The translations under genes and the position numbers were made by a program. A stretch of DNA of 64,000 nt from Candidatus Blochmannia vicinus (lineage in GTDB: Bacteria > Pseudomonadota > Gammaproteobacteria > Enterobacterales > Enterobacteriaceae): NCBI RefSeq assembly GCF_023586525.1, contig NZ_CP097763.1, positions 682,001-746,000 on the forward strand, read 5' to 3'. Positions 33,161-45,102 of the stretch are shown piece by piece (positions within the stretch are counted from its first letter, which is position 1; the number at the start of each line of letters is the position of its first letter). A model generated the notes under the pieces. The model had not been told where the DNA came from and searched no databases. It saw only the letters and a program-made list of their open reading frames with translations.

Positions 33161-34897
33161 TCATGAGCAAACAATTTTTTTAACCATATATTGTATTAAT
33201 GTTTCAAGTTTAATTTTTTTAATCTCATTTTTTTTACGGTATTTATATTCTACTTCTTGATTAACTAAACAACGATCACTAATAATGATAACATGTGGTA
33301 TTCCAATCAAATCTATATCAGCAAACATTGTTCCTGGATATTCTTTTCGATCATCCACTAATATATCCGCCCCTATAGCAAATAAAAGTTGCTTATAAAT
33401 TTTTTCTGTAATATTTCTTACATTAACAGAACGGTGCATATCAATCGGTATAATCGCTAACCTAAATGGAGCTATAGCATCTGGCCATAAAATTCCGTTT
33501 TTATCATGATTTTGTTCAATAATCACAGCAATAATACGAGTAATCCCTATCCCATAACAACCCATTTCTACTATTAAATTATGTTTATTATTTTTTTTTA
33601 TATAATTGAGACCTAATTTTGAGTATTTTTGTCCTAATTGAAAAATATGGCCTATCTCAATACAGTTATGAATCAATAACATATTATCATCATTAACATA
33701 TAAATTATTAGGAGATACTACATGTAAATCTGCTACTTTTGGAAGAGGTATATCACGATTCCAATTAACTCCAAAAAAATATTTACCGCTCACGTCGGAT
33801 CCAGCGACAAAATCACTCATTATAGCTACATTGTAATCTACAATATATGGTATAGATAAATTAATCGGTCCCAATAAATTGGGATGCGCCCCAGTAAGTA
33901 CATGAATATCTTTTGGATCTATATAAGATAAAGGAATTGATATTTCTGGAATCATCGCAACTTTTTTAGAACTAATCTGATGATCAGCTCGAATTACTAA
34001 TCCTAACAAAGAACAAGAATTATTTACATATTTATTTTTAACACGTACAATTATCGTTTTTACAACTTGATGTATAGACAAATCAAATTGATTGATTAAT
34101 TCTTCTACAGATCTGACATGAGGAGCTTCTATTAACCGCATAGTTTCTATAGCTATTTTTGCTTGTATTTTAATAGGAGAAGCATTACCCTTTAGCTTAA
34201 AATCACCTGAATTGTTCAGTATTATAGGTACTGCTATATTATCTTCACCATTTTCAGAATATGCCTGAAACTCATGAGATAATCTTCCTCCGATCCTGCC
34301 AGATTCAGCTTGAACAACACAAAAACTTAATCCAATTCGATTAAAAATAGTATGATATATTTGGTACATGTTATTATATGTACTTTGAAGGGATTCTTGA
34401 CTTACATGAAAAGAATATCCATCTTTCATAATAAATTCTCTAGCACGTATTATTCCAGCTCTAGGACGCGCTTCATCTCGATACTTAGTATGAATTTGAT
34501 ATACATTTAATGGAAACTGTTTATAAAACATTATTTCTTTACAAATAATTTCAGAAATCATTTCCTCATGAGTTGGACTTAATACAAATTCTCGGTGATT
34601 ACGATTTTTAAAACGTAATAATTCTGTGCCGTACTCTATCCAACGACCGCTTTTTTTCCATAATTTTGCGGGTTGAACTATTGGCATAGATATTTCAATG
34701 GCACCAATTTTACTCATTTCTTCTCGAATAATATTTTCTATTCTTCGTAATACACGTAGTCCAGTTGGCAACCAAGTATAAAGACCAGATGACACTTGAC
34801 GAATTAATCCAGCTCGTAACATTAATTGGTGACTAATTGCTTTACAACTTTTAGGTGCTTCTTTAAGAGTAGCTAATAAATATTGACTGGTACGCAT
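33161..34897 (-). CDS. proS: Prolyl-tRNA synthetase
   Basis: ProRS charges tRNA-Pro. It is a bacterial-type class II synthetase with the inserted editing domain. The start at 34897 gives MRTSQYLLATLKEAPKSC and 578 residues (572 in E. coli); an ATG two codons earlier is also possible. Motif 2 lies around YRDEARPRAGIIRAREFIMK, motif 3 around MGCYGIGITRI, and the anticodon-binding domain ends with EYKYRKKNEIKKIKLE. It converges with tilS and diverges from gmhB. Confidence 0.96.
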   Translation of the reverse strand: MRTSQYLLATLKEAPKSCKAISHQLMLRAGLIRQVSSGLYTWLPTGLRVLRRIENIIREEMSKIGAIEISMPIVQPAKLWKKSGRWIEYGTELLRFKNRNHREFVLSPTHEEMISEIICKEIMFYKQFPLNVYQIHTKYRDEARPRAGIIRAREFIMKDGYSFHVSQESLQSTYNNMYQIYHTIFNRIGLSFCVVQAESGRIGGRLSHEFQAYSENGEDNIAVPIILNNSGDFKLKGNASPIKIQAKIAIETMRLIEAPHVRSVEELINQFDLSIHQVVKTIIVRVKNKYVNNSCSLLGLVIRADHQISSKKVAMIPEISIPLSYIDPKDIHVLTGAHPNLLGPINLSIPYIVDYNVAIMSDFVAGSDVSGKYFFGVNWNRDIPLPKVADLHVVSPNNLYVNDDNMLLIHNCIEIGHIFQLGQKYSKLGLNYIKKNNKHNLIVEMGCYGIGITRIIAVIIEQNHDKNGILWPDAIAPFRLAIIPIDMHRSVNVRNITEKIYKQLLFAIGADILVDDRKEYPGTMFADIDLIGIPHVIIISDRCLVNQEVEYKYRKKNEIKKIKLETLIQYMVKKIVCS

Positions 34898-35184
34898 TAT
34901 CATTGCCTAATATGAAAGATTTTATTATCATTATTAATAACAACAAATAATAAAAAATTTAATATATTTATATATATACCATAACGTTTGGTTATAAAAT
35001 TTTACTATTTTATAAGATAAATATAACAATATACTTGTAATAAAAGTAAAATATTTGTATACCATATCATGTTGCCCATCAATCTAAAGTAGAATACATG
35101 ATTATACGTTAGAATTAGAATAATATAAATTTTTTAACAATATTTATTAGATACACATTTGTAACTACACAATATATATACAAC

Positions 35185-35763
35185 ATGAATATGAATAATG
35201 CTATATTTATGGACCGAGACGGTACAATTAATGTAGATAAAAGTTATGTGCATAATATTAATAATTTTTTTTTCATTGAAAATGTTATAGATGCAATGAT
35301 AATTTTAAAAAAAATGAATTTTTTTTTAATTATAGTCACTAACCAATCTGGAATAGCACGGGGTTTATTTACTAAAAACGACTTCTTATTGTTGACAAAA
35401 TGGATGATTTTTTATCTGAAATTATGTCATGTACATATAGACGCTATTTATTTTTGCCCGCATCATTCAAAAGGAATAGTAAAAAAGTTTAAACAGACCT
35501 GTTTATGCCGCAAGCCTAACCCAGGCATGTTATTAGATGCAAAACAACGTTTTAATATCAATATGACTAATTCTTATATGGTAGGAGACACTGAAAACGA
35601 TATGTTAGCAGGACAATCAGCAGGTATTGGGACCAACGTATTGGTATGCAGCGGAAAAGAAACAAAGAAAAGACCCGAAAAAAGTATTGCAACCTGGATC
35701 ATAGAGAGCTTAGCATTCCTACCTAACATAATAAGAATACATAAAAATATAAAAATAATATAA
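35185..35763 (+). CDS. gmhB: D-glycero-D-manno-heptose-1,7-bisphosphate 7-phosphatase
   Basis: GmhB is a HAD-family phosphatase in ADP-heptose synthesis for the LPS inner core. The nucleophile motif MDRDGT carries D10 and D12; TNQSGIARG and VGDTENDMLAGQ are HAD motifs 2 and 4. The zinc loop with CPHH and CLCRKPNPGM is present. Length is 192 against 191 in E. coli. Two T9 runs lie near the start (35265-35273 and 35319-35327). With lpxA/B/D/H it shows that LPS core synthesis is kept. Confidence 0.94.
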   Translation: MNMNNAIFMDRDGTINVDKSYVHNINNFFFIENVIDAMIILKKMNFFLIIVTNQSGIARGLFTKNDFLLLTKWMIFYLKLCHVHIDAIYFCPHHSKGIVKKFKQTCLCRKPNPGMLLDAKQRFNINMTNSYMVGDTENDMLAGQSAGIGTNVLVCSGKETKKRPEKSIATWIIESLAFLPNIIRIHKNIKII

Positions 35764-35920
35764 CCCAGTTTATAATCCCTTTCTTAGTATTTTATTTGAT
35801 TTATTTAATTATATTATCCTCTACACTCAAAGACTCAATGGATAACACACATCCTTCTTTATTTACAATTAAAACCAATATTTACTTACATAGACTATAT
35901 CTTACTGATCTCATATCTAT

Positions 35921-37276
35921 CTATATATTTAATTTATTTTCTAAATAATGAACGTTTATATTATTACCTTTTTGAAATACTTCGTCAGTCACAATTCTCA
36001 ATTGTAATTCAATATTAGTATTAATACCATCAATAATTAATTCTGATAATGCATTTTTCATACGAGCAACGGCTATATCGCGCGTTTCTCCAAAGCAAAT
36101 TAATTTTCCTATCATTGAATCATAATAAGACGGCACTGAGTATCCAGAATAAATATGAGATTCCCAGCGTACACCTAATCCTCCAGGCGCATGAAACCTA
36201 GTAATTCGTCCCGAACTAGGTACAAAACTATGAGAATCTTCAGCATTTATACGACATTCTATAGCATGTCCTACGGATTTAACAGTATGTTGTTTAATAT
36301 CTAACGAATACCCAGAAGCAATTTTTAATTGCTCTTTAATGAGATCTATTCCAGTAACCATTTCTGTAATCGGATGTTCAACTTGAATACGAGTATTCAT
36401 TTCTATGAAAAAGAATTCATCATTTTCATATAAAAACTCAAATGTACCTACTCCCCGATATCCAATATTATAACAAACCTGCACGCAACTTTCTCCTATA
36501 TATTGTCGCATTTCAGAGTTAATACCTAATGCAGGAGTTTCCTCTACTATTTTTTGACATCTCCTTTGTATAGAACAATCACGTTCTGTCAAATAAATTA
36601 TATTTCCTTTGCCATCAGATAAAATCTGTATCTCTATATGTCTTGGATTTTCCAAATATTTCTCTAAATAAATAGTATCATTATTAAATATATTTTTTGA
36701 TTCTGATCGCATCATACGTATAGCATTCTGTAAATCTGATTCCTTTCTAACTACACACATTCCGCGGCCTCCTCCTCCATAAGCAGATTTTATAATAATT
36801 GGATAATTAATATGTAAATTCTGATATGAAAAATTAGAAACGTTATCATTTATATTCTTATTAAGTTCATAACTCCAACCTGGAACAGTCATTATTCCTG
36901 ATTTTTTCATAATATCTATAGCAGATATTTTATTTCCCATTAAACGAATAGTTTCTGCACATGGCCCGATAAAAACAAAACCGGAACGCTCTACTTGTTC
37001 TGCAAAATTAGCATCTTCTGACAAAAATCCATAACCAGGATGAATTCCCGATGATCCAGTAATTTCTGCAGCTGAAATAATAGCTGGAATATTTAAATAA
37101 CTATACATTGCAGGCGGAGGGCCTATACAAATAGTTTCATCTGCTAAAAGCACATGTTTTAAATCACGATCTATAGTTGAATATACAGCCACCGTCTTTA
37201 TTCCTAATTCCTTACACGCACGTAAGATGCGCAGTGCTATTTCTCCTCGATTTGCAATGACAATTTTCTCTAACAT
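35921..37276 (-). CDS. accC: Biotin carboxylase, acetyl-CoA carboxylase subunit
   Basis: AccC carboxylates biotin on AccB using ATP and bicarbonate. The start at 37276 gives [18 protein letters not shown] and 451 residues (449 in E. coli); the frame is open further upstream but that part overlaps accB and is not conserved. The ATP-grasp loop is YGGGGRGM, and [29 protein letters not shown] and [11 protein letters not shown] follow. It is ten bases downstream of accB on the same strand, the usual accBC operon. Confidence 0.97.
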   Translation of the reverse strand: MLEKIVIANRGEIALRILRACKELGIKTVAVYSTIDRDLKHVLLADETICIGPPPAMYSYLNIPAIISAAEITGSSGIHPGYGFLSEDANFAEQVERSGFVFIGPCAETIRLMGNKISAIDIMKKSGIMTVPGWSYELNKNINDNVSNFSYQNLHINYPIIIKSAYGGGGRGMCVVRKESDLQNAIRMMRSESKNIFNNDTIYLEKYLENPRHIEIQILSDGKGNIIYLTERDCSIQRRCQKIVEETPALGINSEMRQYIGESCVQVCYNIGYRGVGTFEFLYENDEFFFIEMNTRIQVEHPITEMVTGIDLIKEQLKIASGYSLDIKQHTVKSVGHAIECRINAEDSHSFVPSSGRITRFHAPGGLGVRWESHIYSGYSVPSYYDSMIGKLICFGETRDIAVARMKNALSELIIDGINTNIELQLRIVTDEVFQKGNNINVHYLENKLNI

Positions 37277-37286
37277 TTTATTCTCG

Positions 37287-37742
37287 TTATTCGATGATAA
37301 GTAACGGTTCATTAAATTCAACTGGTTGACCATTGTCAAGTAAAATTGCTTTTACTATACCTGATTTATCTGATTGAATTTGATTCATAACTTTCATGGC
37401 TTCAACAATACATAAAGTATCTCCAACTTCAACTGTCTGTCCTATTGATATAAATGGATTAGAATCTGAACTAGGAGTAATATAAAAAATACCTACCATT
37501 GGAGAACGTATAACATGTCCGTTGTCTATTAATTTAATATCTTTGTTGTAGTTAGCTTCTATATCTGAAGTACATACTGATTTTTCTGAATTCTTTGCAA
37601 TAGGTAAACACGTTGAAGAAGATGATATGGTAGATGCAAAACGAGTAATACGCACTATTTTGTTTCCTTCACAAATCTCTAATTTGGAAACATTAGATGA
37701 TTCAACCAACGCAATTAATTTTTTAATTTTACGAATATCCAT
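37287..37742 (-). CDS. accB: Biotin carboxyl carrier protein
   Basis: AccB carries biotin between the carboxylase and the carboxyltransferase. The biotinylated lysine is K117 in EAMKVMNQI, within a C-terminal lipoyl/biotinyl barrel ([16 protein letters not shown] onwards). The N-terminal domain [22 protein letters not shown] and a flexible Ser/Ala linker are as expected. Length is 151 against 156. It is followed by accC and preceded by aroQ. Confidence 0.97.
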   Translation of the reverse strand: MDIRKIKKLIALVESSNVSKLEICEGNKIVRITRFASTISSSSTCLPIAKNSEKSVCTSDIEANYNKDIKLIDNGHVIRSPMVGIFYITPSSDSNPFISIGQTVEVGDTLCIVEAMKVMNQIQSDKSGIVKAILLDNGQPVEFNEPLLIIE

Positions 37743-37762
37743 AGAAAACCTATGTTGATACG

Positions 37763-38221
37763 TTATTTATTAATCTTTTTAGATAAATATTTATACGCCA
37801 TATGTAAAGCAAAATGATATCCATCTGCTCCAAATCCACAAATGACCCCAAGAGCAATATCAGATAAATATGAATGATATCGGAATTTTTCTCTTGTATA
37901 TATGTTAGAAAGATGAATTTCTATAAAAGCGATATTTACAGACAAAAATGCATCTCGTAACGCTACGCTGGTATGAGTAAAAGCTGCAGGATTTATTATT
38001 ATAAAATCTACATTATTAAAACCTTTATGTACATAATTAATCAATTCATGTTCTGCATTGGATTGAAAATGATCCATATGCATACCTAAAGAGTTAGATG
38101 TTTTATACAAACTTGCTATAATATCAGATAAAGTTTCATCTCCATATATACGTGGTTCACGTATTCCTAATAAATTTAGATTGGGTCCATTTATTAACAA
38201 AATACGAAATTTACTCACCAT
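37763..38221 (-). CDS. aroQ: 3-dehydroquinate dehydratase, type II
   Basis: AroQ dehydrates 3-dehydroquinate in the shikimate pathway. The type II family signature is clear: [20 protein letters not shown] with the catalytic arginine and tyrosine, then QSNAEHELI and [17 protein letters not shown] take the ATG at 38221 (152 residues); a GTG three codons earlier is too close to the AGGA upstream. E. coli K-12 uses the unrelated type I AroD, but other Enterobacterales carry aroQ directly before accBC, as here. Confidence 0.94.
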   Translation of the reverse strand: MVSKFRILLINGPNLNLLGIREPRIYGDETLSDIIASLYKTSNSLGMHMDHFQSNAEHELINYVHKGFNNVDFIIINPAAFTHTSVALRDAFLSVNIAFIEIHLSNIYTREKFRYHSYLSDIALGVICGFGADGYHFALHMAYKYLSKKINK

Positions 38222-39961
<1,740 letters not shown>

Positions 39962-40078
39962 TTTAGCGCTATGAAAGAATTATATATTTTACGGTTGATA
40001 AAATCATATGAATGAAAAATTATATTTCTTTTGTAAATATATTTAATACATGTCGTTAGAGCTAAGGTATGAAATCTT

Positions 40079-40897
40079 ATGTATAGAGCTATAAGTAATA
40101 AATTTCCTTATTTAGAGTTACGTTTATTTTTAGCAATCATCATGTCTATTATCATAATTATTGCTGATGGAAAATTAAATATGTTCCCTCGATTTAAAAA
40201 CTACATAGAAAATTTTATTTATTTATTTTATTTCTTATGCGATAAACCACGCTATATATTTGATTATGCTTCAAAAATATTAGAAGAATCTAATAAATTA
40301 ATATTAGAAAATCATACATTACGTCAAGAATTATTTTTAAAGAACAGTGAGTTATTATTAATAGATCAATACAAACAAGAAAACAAAAAATTACGTGAGT
40401 TACTTCACTCTCCGTTATGTTATAATAAACGAAAAGTAATTACCAAAATTCTTTTTGTTAACACAGATCCATATGACAATCAAATTCTTATAAGTCAAGG
40501 AACGAATGATGATGTATATATAGGACAACCAGTTATCACTGATACGGGAATAATAGGACAAGTAGTTTCTACTAATACATTTAGTAGCCGCGTTATGTTA
40601 ATTTGTAATCCTGCACATGCTTTACCTGTACAAATAAAACGAAACAATATACGCTTTATTTTAATGGGTTGCGGATATAATACAGATTTACGTGCAGAAT
40701 ACCCAGGAAATCTCGACGTATGCATCGGAGATACATTGGTAACATCTGGATTAGATGGTCGATTCCCAGAAGGATATCCAGTAGCAATAGTATCCAATAT
40801 AACGGTAAAGCCAGAGAAAGATTTTACTATCATTCGAGCGTACCCAACAGTTAAATTACAATGCTTACGTTATGCAATATTAATTTGGAAACAGTAA
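40079..40897 (+). CDS. mreC: Rod-shape protein MreC
   Basis: MreC is a periplasmic protein anchored by one membrane helix (about residues 14-30, LRLFLAIIMSIIIIIAD) that activates RodA-PBP2. A coiled coil runs through ILEESNKLILENHTLRQELF, and the beta-domain contains GQPVITDTGIIGQVV and TSGLDGRFPEGYPVAIVS. It has 272 residues against 367 in E. coli; the missing part is the Pro-rich C-terminal tail beyond LRYAILIWKQ. The core is complete. A TAAGG sequence precedes the ATG by 11 bases. Confidence 0.95.
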   Translation: MYRAISNKFPYLELRLFLAIIMSIIIIIADGKLNMFPRFKNYIENFIYLFYFLCDKPRYIFDYASKILEESNKLILENHTLRQELFLKNSELLLIDQYKQENKKLRELLHSPLCYNKRKVITKILFVNTDPYDNQILISQGTNDDVYIGQPVITDTGIIGQVVSTNTFSSRVMLICNPAHALPVQIKRNNIRFILMGCGYNTDLRAEYPGNLDVCIGDTLVTSGLDGRFPEGYPVAIVSNITVKPEKDFTIIRAYPTVKLQCLRYAILIWKQ

Positions 40898-40933
40898 TAA
40901 AACATTAGATCTAAAAATATTAAAATAAAAGTA

Positions 40934-41410
40934 ATGCATAAATTTTATAGTTATAAACTATGGATGGTGTATAGTTCCTTTATAGTTGCAATTACGTTAC
41001 AAATTATTCCTTTTTTCCCACAAATATGGTGGATACAACCGTCTTGGATAATGATATTATTAATTTATTGGATCACAATACTTCCAAATCAAATAAACAT
41101 AGGTACTGGATTTATTTTGGGATTAATAACAGATATCGTCTTGGGATCTACTTTAGGGATACATTCTTTGTCTTTAAGCATACTTACATATTTAGCAACA
41201 CGAAACATTTATTTCTTTAAATATATATCTATTTGGCAACAATCTTTTATTGTTACATTTCTTTCATTTATTAATCAAGGTATTATATTTCTGGTAAAAT
41301 TTTTAATGATTAAAGTATTTAGTGCACCAGAAATATTTTGGAATTGCTTATTAGACGGTGGATCATGGCCATTTTTAGTTTTTTTGATGCGCAAAATTCA
41401 TCGGAATTAA
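40934..41410 (+). CDS. mreD: Rod-shape membrane protein MreD
   Basis: MreD is an integral membrane partner of MreC. The 158-residue protein (162 in E. coli) has about five hydrophobic segments. The recognisable parts are PSWIMILLIYWITILPNQINIGTGF and GLITDIVLGSTLGIHSLSLS (given here in pieces), plus the end LDGGSWPFLVFLMRKIHRN. It follows mreC by 36 bases. It is the last gene of the operon. Confidence 0.93.
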   Translation: MHKFYSYKLWMVYSSFIVAITLQIIPFFPQIWWIQPSWIMILLIYWITILPNQINIGTGFILGLITDIVLGSTLGIHSLSLSILTYLATRNIYFFKYISIWQQSFIVTFLSFINQGIIFLVKFLMIKVFSAPEIFWNCLLDGGSWPFLVFLMRKIHRN

Positions 41411-42000
41411 TGTATCACTAATAATTTATAAAAATTAACAAAATTATCGAATTAATTATATACTTTTAAATAAAAATAGACTTTAATTACCTAAATTTTG
41501 ATAAATTAACTGTTAATAAACAATAATACTAATTGAAATACTATCTTAATTATCATTAAGAGTAACTAAATACCAAATCCTTGTTATAAATAAACAGTCC
41601 TTGAAATTAATCAATATAAATTTTAAATTAACATATCAAGTTATAAATATTAATGATTTAAAACATTAATTTAAATTGATTAAATATATGCATGTATATA
41701 TTTAATCATAACAAATAATATTTTTTAAAAATATTATTTAATCCAGAAAAAATACTGTATAATGAGAGCCGTGTTTCTATTTCAATAAAAAATGAGATAT
41801 ATCCCAATTGATATAAAACTAAAATATTTGAACATTTTAGTTGAATTCATAAAATAAATAGAAAATTTAAAATTAAAAATTCATATTTAATAAAAATTTA
41901 TTCTAAAAATTGGTATAAAATTACAATAATTTAAACTTTTAATGTATAAATCAATTGTGCTTATATAAGATATTAATCCAAAAATATCAATAGGAATTAT
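41411..42000. other. Spacer where yhdE-rng-yhdP would lie
   Basis: In E. coli, mreD and tldD are separated by a Maf-like gene, rng (RNase G) and the very large yhdP. Here 590 AT-rich bases remain, with no open frame. It holds an AT-only palindrome (41713-41739), a TATAAT at 41758-41763 lacking a good -35, and a 9-bp hairpin (AACTAAAAT 41817-41825 with ATTTTAGTT 41834-41842). These may be parts of the tldD promoter region, but none is certain. Confidence 0.5.
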
Positions 42001-43479
42001 ATGAATTTAGACCTTGTTAGCGAACAATTACTTATACCCAATAAACTGCAACATAATGATCTGTCATATCTATTAAATATGACAGAAAAATTTCAAGTAG
42101 ACTATGCGGATCTTTATTTTCAATCGCGTCTTCACGAAACATGGACTCTTGAAGATAGTATTATAAAATCTGGATCTTATGCCATAGATCAAGGCGCCGG
42201 CATACGAGTGATTACAGGTGAGAAAACAGGATTTGCTTACACCGATCAATTAAATTTAGATGCATTGATCTGCAGCATGAAAGCTGCTACCAGCATTACC
42301 AATGAACGTCATCGTAATAACACCGTTATTGTTGCTCCTACCAAAAATAAACATATTCGTTCTACTCATCAATATTATCACCCGCTCATGTATTCTTATA
42401 TAAACCCGTTATCTAACGTATCTAAAGAAGAAAAAATTGAACTATTAATGAGAATAGATAAAATAGCTCGAACTGCCGATTCTAGAGTAAAACAAGTTAG
42501 TGCCAATTTATCAGGTGTTTATGAACAAATTTTAGTGACAGCTACAGATGGTACTTTAGCCGCTGACATTCGGCCATTAGTGCGTTTATCTATATTAGTA
42601 CAAGTAGAACAAAATGGAAAACGAGAACAAGGAATAAGTGGTGGTGGCGGAAGATTTGGATACGATTTTTTTAACTCTATTATAGAGGGAGAAACGAAAG
42701 CTGATCATTGGGCAAAAGATGCTGTCCGAATGGGGCTAATTAATCTTGAATCTATAGCAGCTCCAGCAGGAGTTATGACAGTAGTTTTAGGTTCAGGTTG
42801 GCCCGGTATTTTATTACATGAAGCAGTAGGACATGGTCTAGAAGGAGATTTTAATAGACGAGGCAGCTCTGTATTTACTAACAAAATTGGAAATATAGTA
42901 GCCTCTGAATTATGTACAATAGTAGATGATGCAACACTAAAAGAATTACGAGGGTCCTTAACTATTGATGATGAAGGAGTTCCTGGCCAATATAATATTT
43001 TAATTAAAAATGGTATTTTGATAGGATATATGCAAGATAAATTAAATGCTAAATTAATGGGATGCAACCCAACAGGAAACGGTAGACGTCAATCTTATGC
43101 TACTTTGCCTATGCCACGAATGACTAATACCTATATGTTAGCAGGTCAATCAACGCCTGAAGAAATTATTAACAGTGTGGATTATGGAGTATATGCTTCG
43201 AATTTCGATGGGGGACAAGTAGATATTACATCAGGTAAATTTGTATTTTCTGCATCTGAAGCTTTTTTAATTGAAAAAGGTCATATCACAAAATCTATAA
43301 AAGGGGCCACATTAATAGGATCAGGAATAGAAATAATGAAAAATATTTCTATGGTTGGAAATGATTTATCCTTAGATAAAGGAGTGGGGACATGTATAAA
43401 AAATGGACAAAGTATACCAGTTGGCGTAGGTCAACCGACAATAAAATTAAATAAAATTACTGTCGGAGGGACCAATTAG
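42001..43479 (+). CDS. tldD: Metalloprotease TldD
   Basis: TldD is the catalytic subunit of the TldD-TldE protease, known for microcin B17 maturation and CcdA turnover and able to degrade unfolded peptides. The zinc motif HEAVGH starts at H273 within [20 protein letters not shown]. Length is 492 against 481 in E. coli; [11 protein letters not shown] matches the E. coli start. Ribosome-binding site AGGAA lies upstream. Its partner pmbA (tldE) is the next gene on the same strand, which is not so in E. coli. Confidence 0.96.
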   Translation: MNLDLVSEQLLIPNKLQHNDLSYLLNMTEKFQVDYADLYFQSRLHETWTLEDSIIKSGSYAIDQGAGIRVITGEKTGFAYTDQLNLDALICSMKAATSITNERHRNNTVIVAPTKNKHIRSTHQYYHPLMYSYINPLSNVSKEEKIELLMRIDKIARTADSRVKQVSANLSGVYEQILVTATDGTLAADIRPLVRLSILVQVEQNGKREQGISGGGGRFGYDFFNSIIEGETKADHWAKDAVRMGLINLESIAAPAGVMTVVLGSGWPGILLHEAVGHGLEGDFNRRGSSVFTNKIGNIVASELCTIVDDATLKELRGSLTIDDEGVPGQYNILIKNGILIGYMQDKLNAKLMGCNPTGNGRRQSYATLPMPRMTNTYMLAGQSTPEEIINSVDYGVYASNFDGGQVDITSGKFVFSASEAFLIEKGHITKSIKGATLIGSGIEIMKNISMVGNDLSLDKGVGTCIKNGQSIPVGVGQPTIKLNKITVGGTN

Positions 43480-43761
43480 TTAATATATATTATTTAATTA
43501 TTAGTGGTAACTAACGAAATATATATATACATAAAGTTTGATGTAAAATATACATTTTATTTATAATTCTATAATACCAAATCTCGTTTAATAAATTTTA
43601 CATTAATCGTAAAAAAATATTGTTTTTGACGTTATTAAGGTTGCTTATGTGTTTGATTTAAAAAATAATGATATAAAATTATACCAACACTTAATATTTG
43701 TTACATAGTCTATCTTCCGTAGATCTATTGTGATGAAGAATTATTTCTACAGGGGAAAGGT

Positions 43762-45102
43762 ATGGATATGATGAATGATATAATAAAACAACGTAGCTTT
43801 CTAGAAAACGTAGTAAATCAAGCCTTAAATATAGCGCATGCATATTCAAAAGAAGTAGAAGTATCAGTCATTAAAACCACAGGAATTACAGTTAGCACTC
43901 GTTACGAAAAACTTGAGAATGTAGAATTTAATAGTCATAACATCTTAGATATAACTATGTTTCGTCAAAAACGAAAAGGAACTGCTCTTTCCAATGATTT
44001 ACATGAAAAATCAATAATCCGTACTATTGAATCTGCAGCGAATATAGCATGCTATACCTCTCCAGATCCGTATTCTGGTATTGCCGATAAAGAATTATTA
44101 GCATTCAATCCCATGAATCTTGATCTGTTTCATCCCATTAATTTAGATACTAAATTAGGCGCAGATTTAGCGTCTACAGCAGAACAAACGGCATTAAACT
44201 ATGATAAACGCATTATTTCTACTGAAGGAAGTAGATTTAACAGCCATTTTACTACTAAAGTATTTGGGAATAGTCATGGTATGTTACAAAGTTATACCAG
44301 TAGCCAGCATTCTTTATGTTGTAGTGTAGTTGCGTCAAGTAATGGTATTATGGAACAAAATTACGCATATACATTAAGCCGTTCATTCAATGATTTACGG
44401 TCAGCAGAATGGGTTGGACAAGAATGTGCTCAACGAGCATTAGATCATTTAAATGCAAAAAAAATTAAAACAACAGAATCTCCAGTATTGTTTTCCGCTG
44501 AAATAGCAACGAGTCTATTTAATCATTTAGCAGAGGCTATTTGCGGAAATAATGTATATCAAAAATCCACTTTCTTATTAAATTGTTTGAAAAAAAAAAT
44601 TTTCCCTTCTTGGATATCGATCAAAGAACATCCACATATCCTAAAAGGATTAGGTTCCGCTCCGTTTGACAGCGAAGGAGTACAAACGCTAGATCGCACT
44701 ATCGTAGAAAATGGGGTGTTAAATAGTTGGATTTTAAATAGTTATTCTGCTCGTAGAATAGGCCTGAAAACCACTGGGCATGCTGATGGTATTTATAATT
44801 GGTATGTTAGTTATAAAAATTTAAGTTTTATAGAGTTAATAAAAAATATGCATCGTGGGCTGATTGTCACTAGTATAATGGGGCAAGGAATTAATGTTAT
44901 TACCGGAAATTATTCACGAGGAGTATCTGGATTTTGGGTAGAAAACGGAAATATTCAATATCCAGTAAATGAAATTACTATCGCTGGAAATTTAAAAGAA
45001 ATGTTTTATAATATTGTTGCTATTGGATGTGATACTGAAAAAAGGGGACATATTCATTGTGGGTCTGTTTTAATATCTTCCATGAAGATAGCAGGGTCTT
45101 AA
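43762..45102 (+). CDS. pmbA: TldE (PmbA), partner of TldD
   Basis: TldE is the non-catalytic partner in the TldD-TldE protease and lacks the HExxxH motif. The 446 residues match E. coli PmbA (450): TGITVSTRYEKLENVEFNS, FNSHFTTKVFGNSHGMLQ, KSTFLLNCL and GFWVENGNIQYPVNEITIAG. An A10 tract at 44590-44599, the longest kind in the window, lies in frame and could cause slippage. The ribosome-binding site GGGGAAAGG lies immediately upstream of the ATG. In E. coli the gene is far from tldD. Confidence 0.95.
   Translation: MDMMNDIIKQRSFLENVVNQALNIAHAYSKEVEVSVIKTTGITVSTRYEKLENVEFNSHNILDITMFRQKRKGTALSNDLHEKSIIRTIESAANIACYTSPDPYSGIADKELLAFNPMNLDLFHPINLDTKLGADLASTAEQTALNYDKRIISTEGSRFNSHFTTKVFGNSHGMLQSYTSSQHSLCCSVVASSNGIMEQNYAYTLSRSFNDLRSAEWVGQECAQRALDHLNAKKIKTTESPVLFSAEIATSLFNHLAEAICGNNVYQKSTFLLNCLKKKIFPSWISIKEHPHILKGLGSAPFDSEGVQTLDRTIVENGVLNSWILNSYSARRIGLKTTGHADGIYNWYVSYKNLSFIELIKNMHRGLIVTSIMGQGINVITGNYSRGVSGFWVENGNIQYPVNEITIAGNLKEMFYNIVAIGCDTEKRGHIHCGSVLISSMKIAGS

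Noticed and set aside
37277..37339. Longer accC start inside accB
   Set aside because: The added 21 residues overlap accB, are not conserved and lack a ribosome-binding site; the ATG at 37276 matches the known N-terminus.
40069..40086. Five-codon ORF overlapping the mreC start
   Set aside because: Its ATG is only one base after TAAGG, too close, whereas mreC is 11 bases after it. The site serves mreC, so this is not like the mreB leader.
41713..41739. 27-base AT-only palindrome upstream of tldD
   Set aside because: Thirteen-base arms made only of A and T are likely by chance in this composition.
41758..41763. TATAAT upstream of tldD as a promoter
   Set aside because: No acceptable -35 at 16-18 bases and too many such words in this background; listed only within the spacer note.
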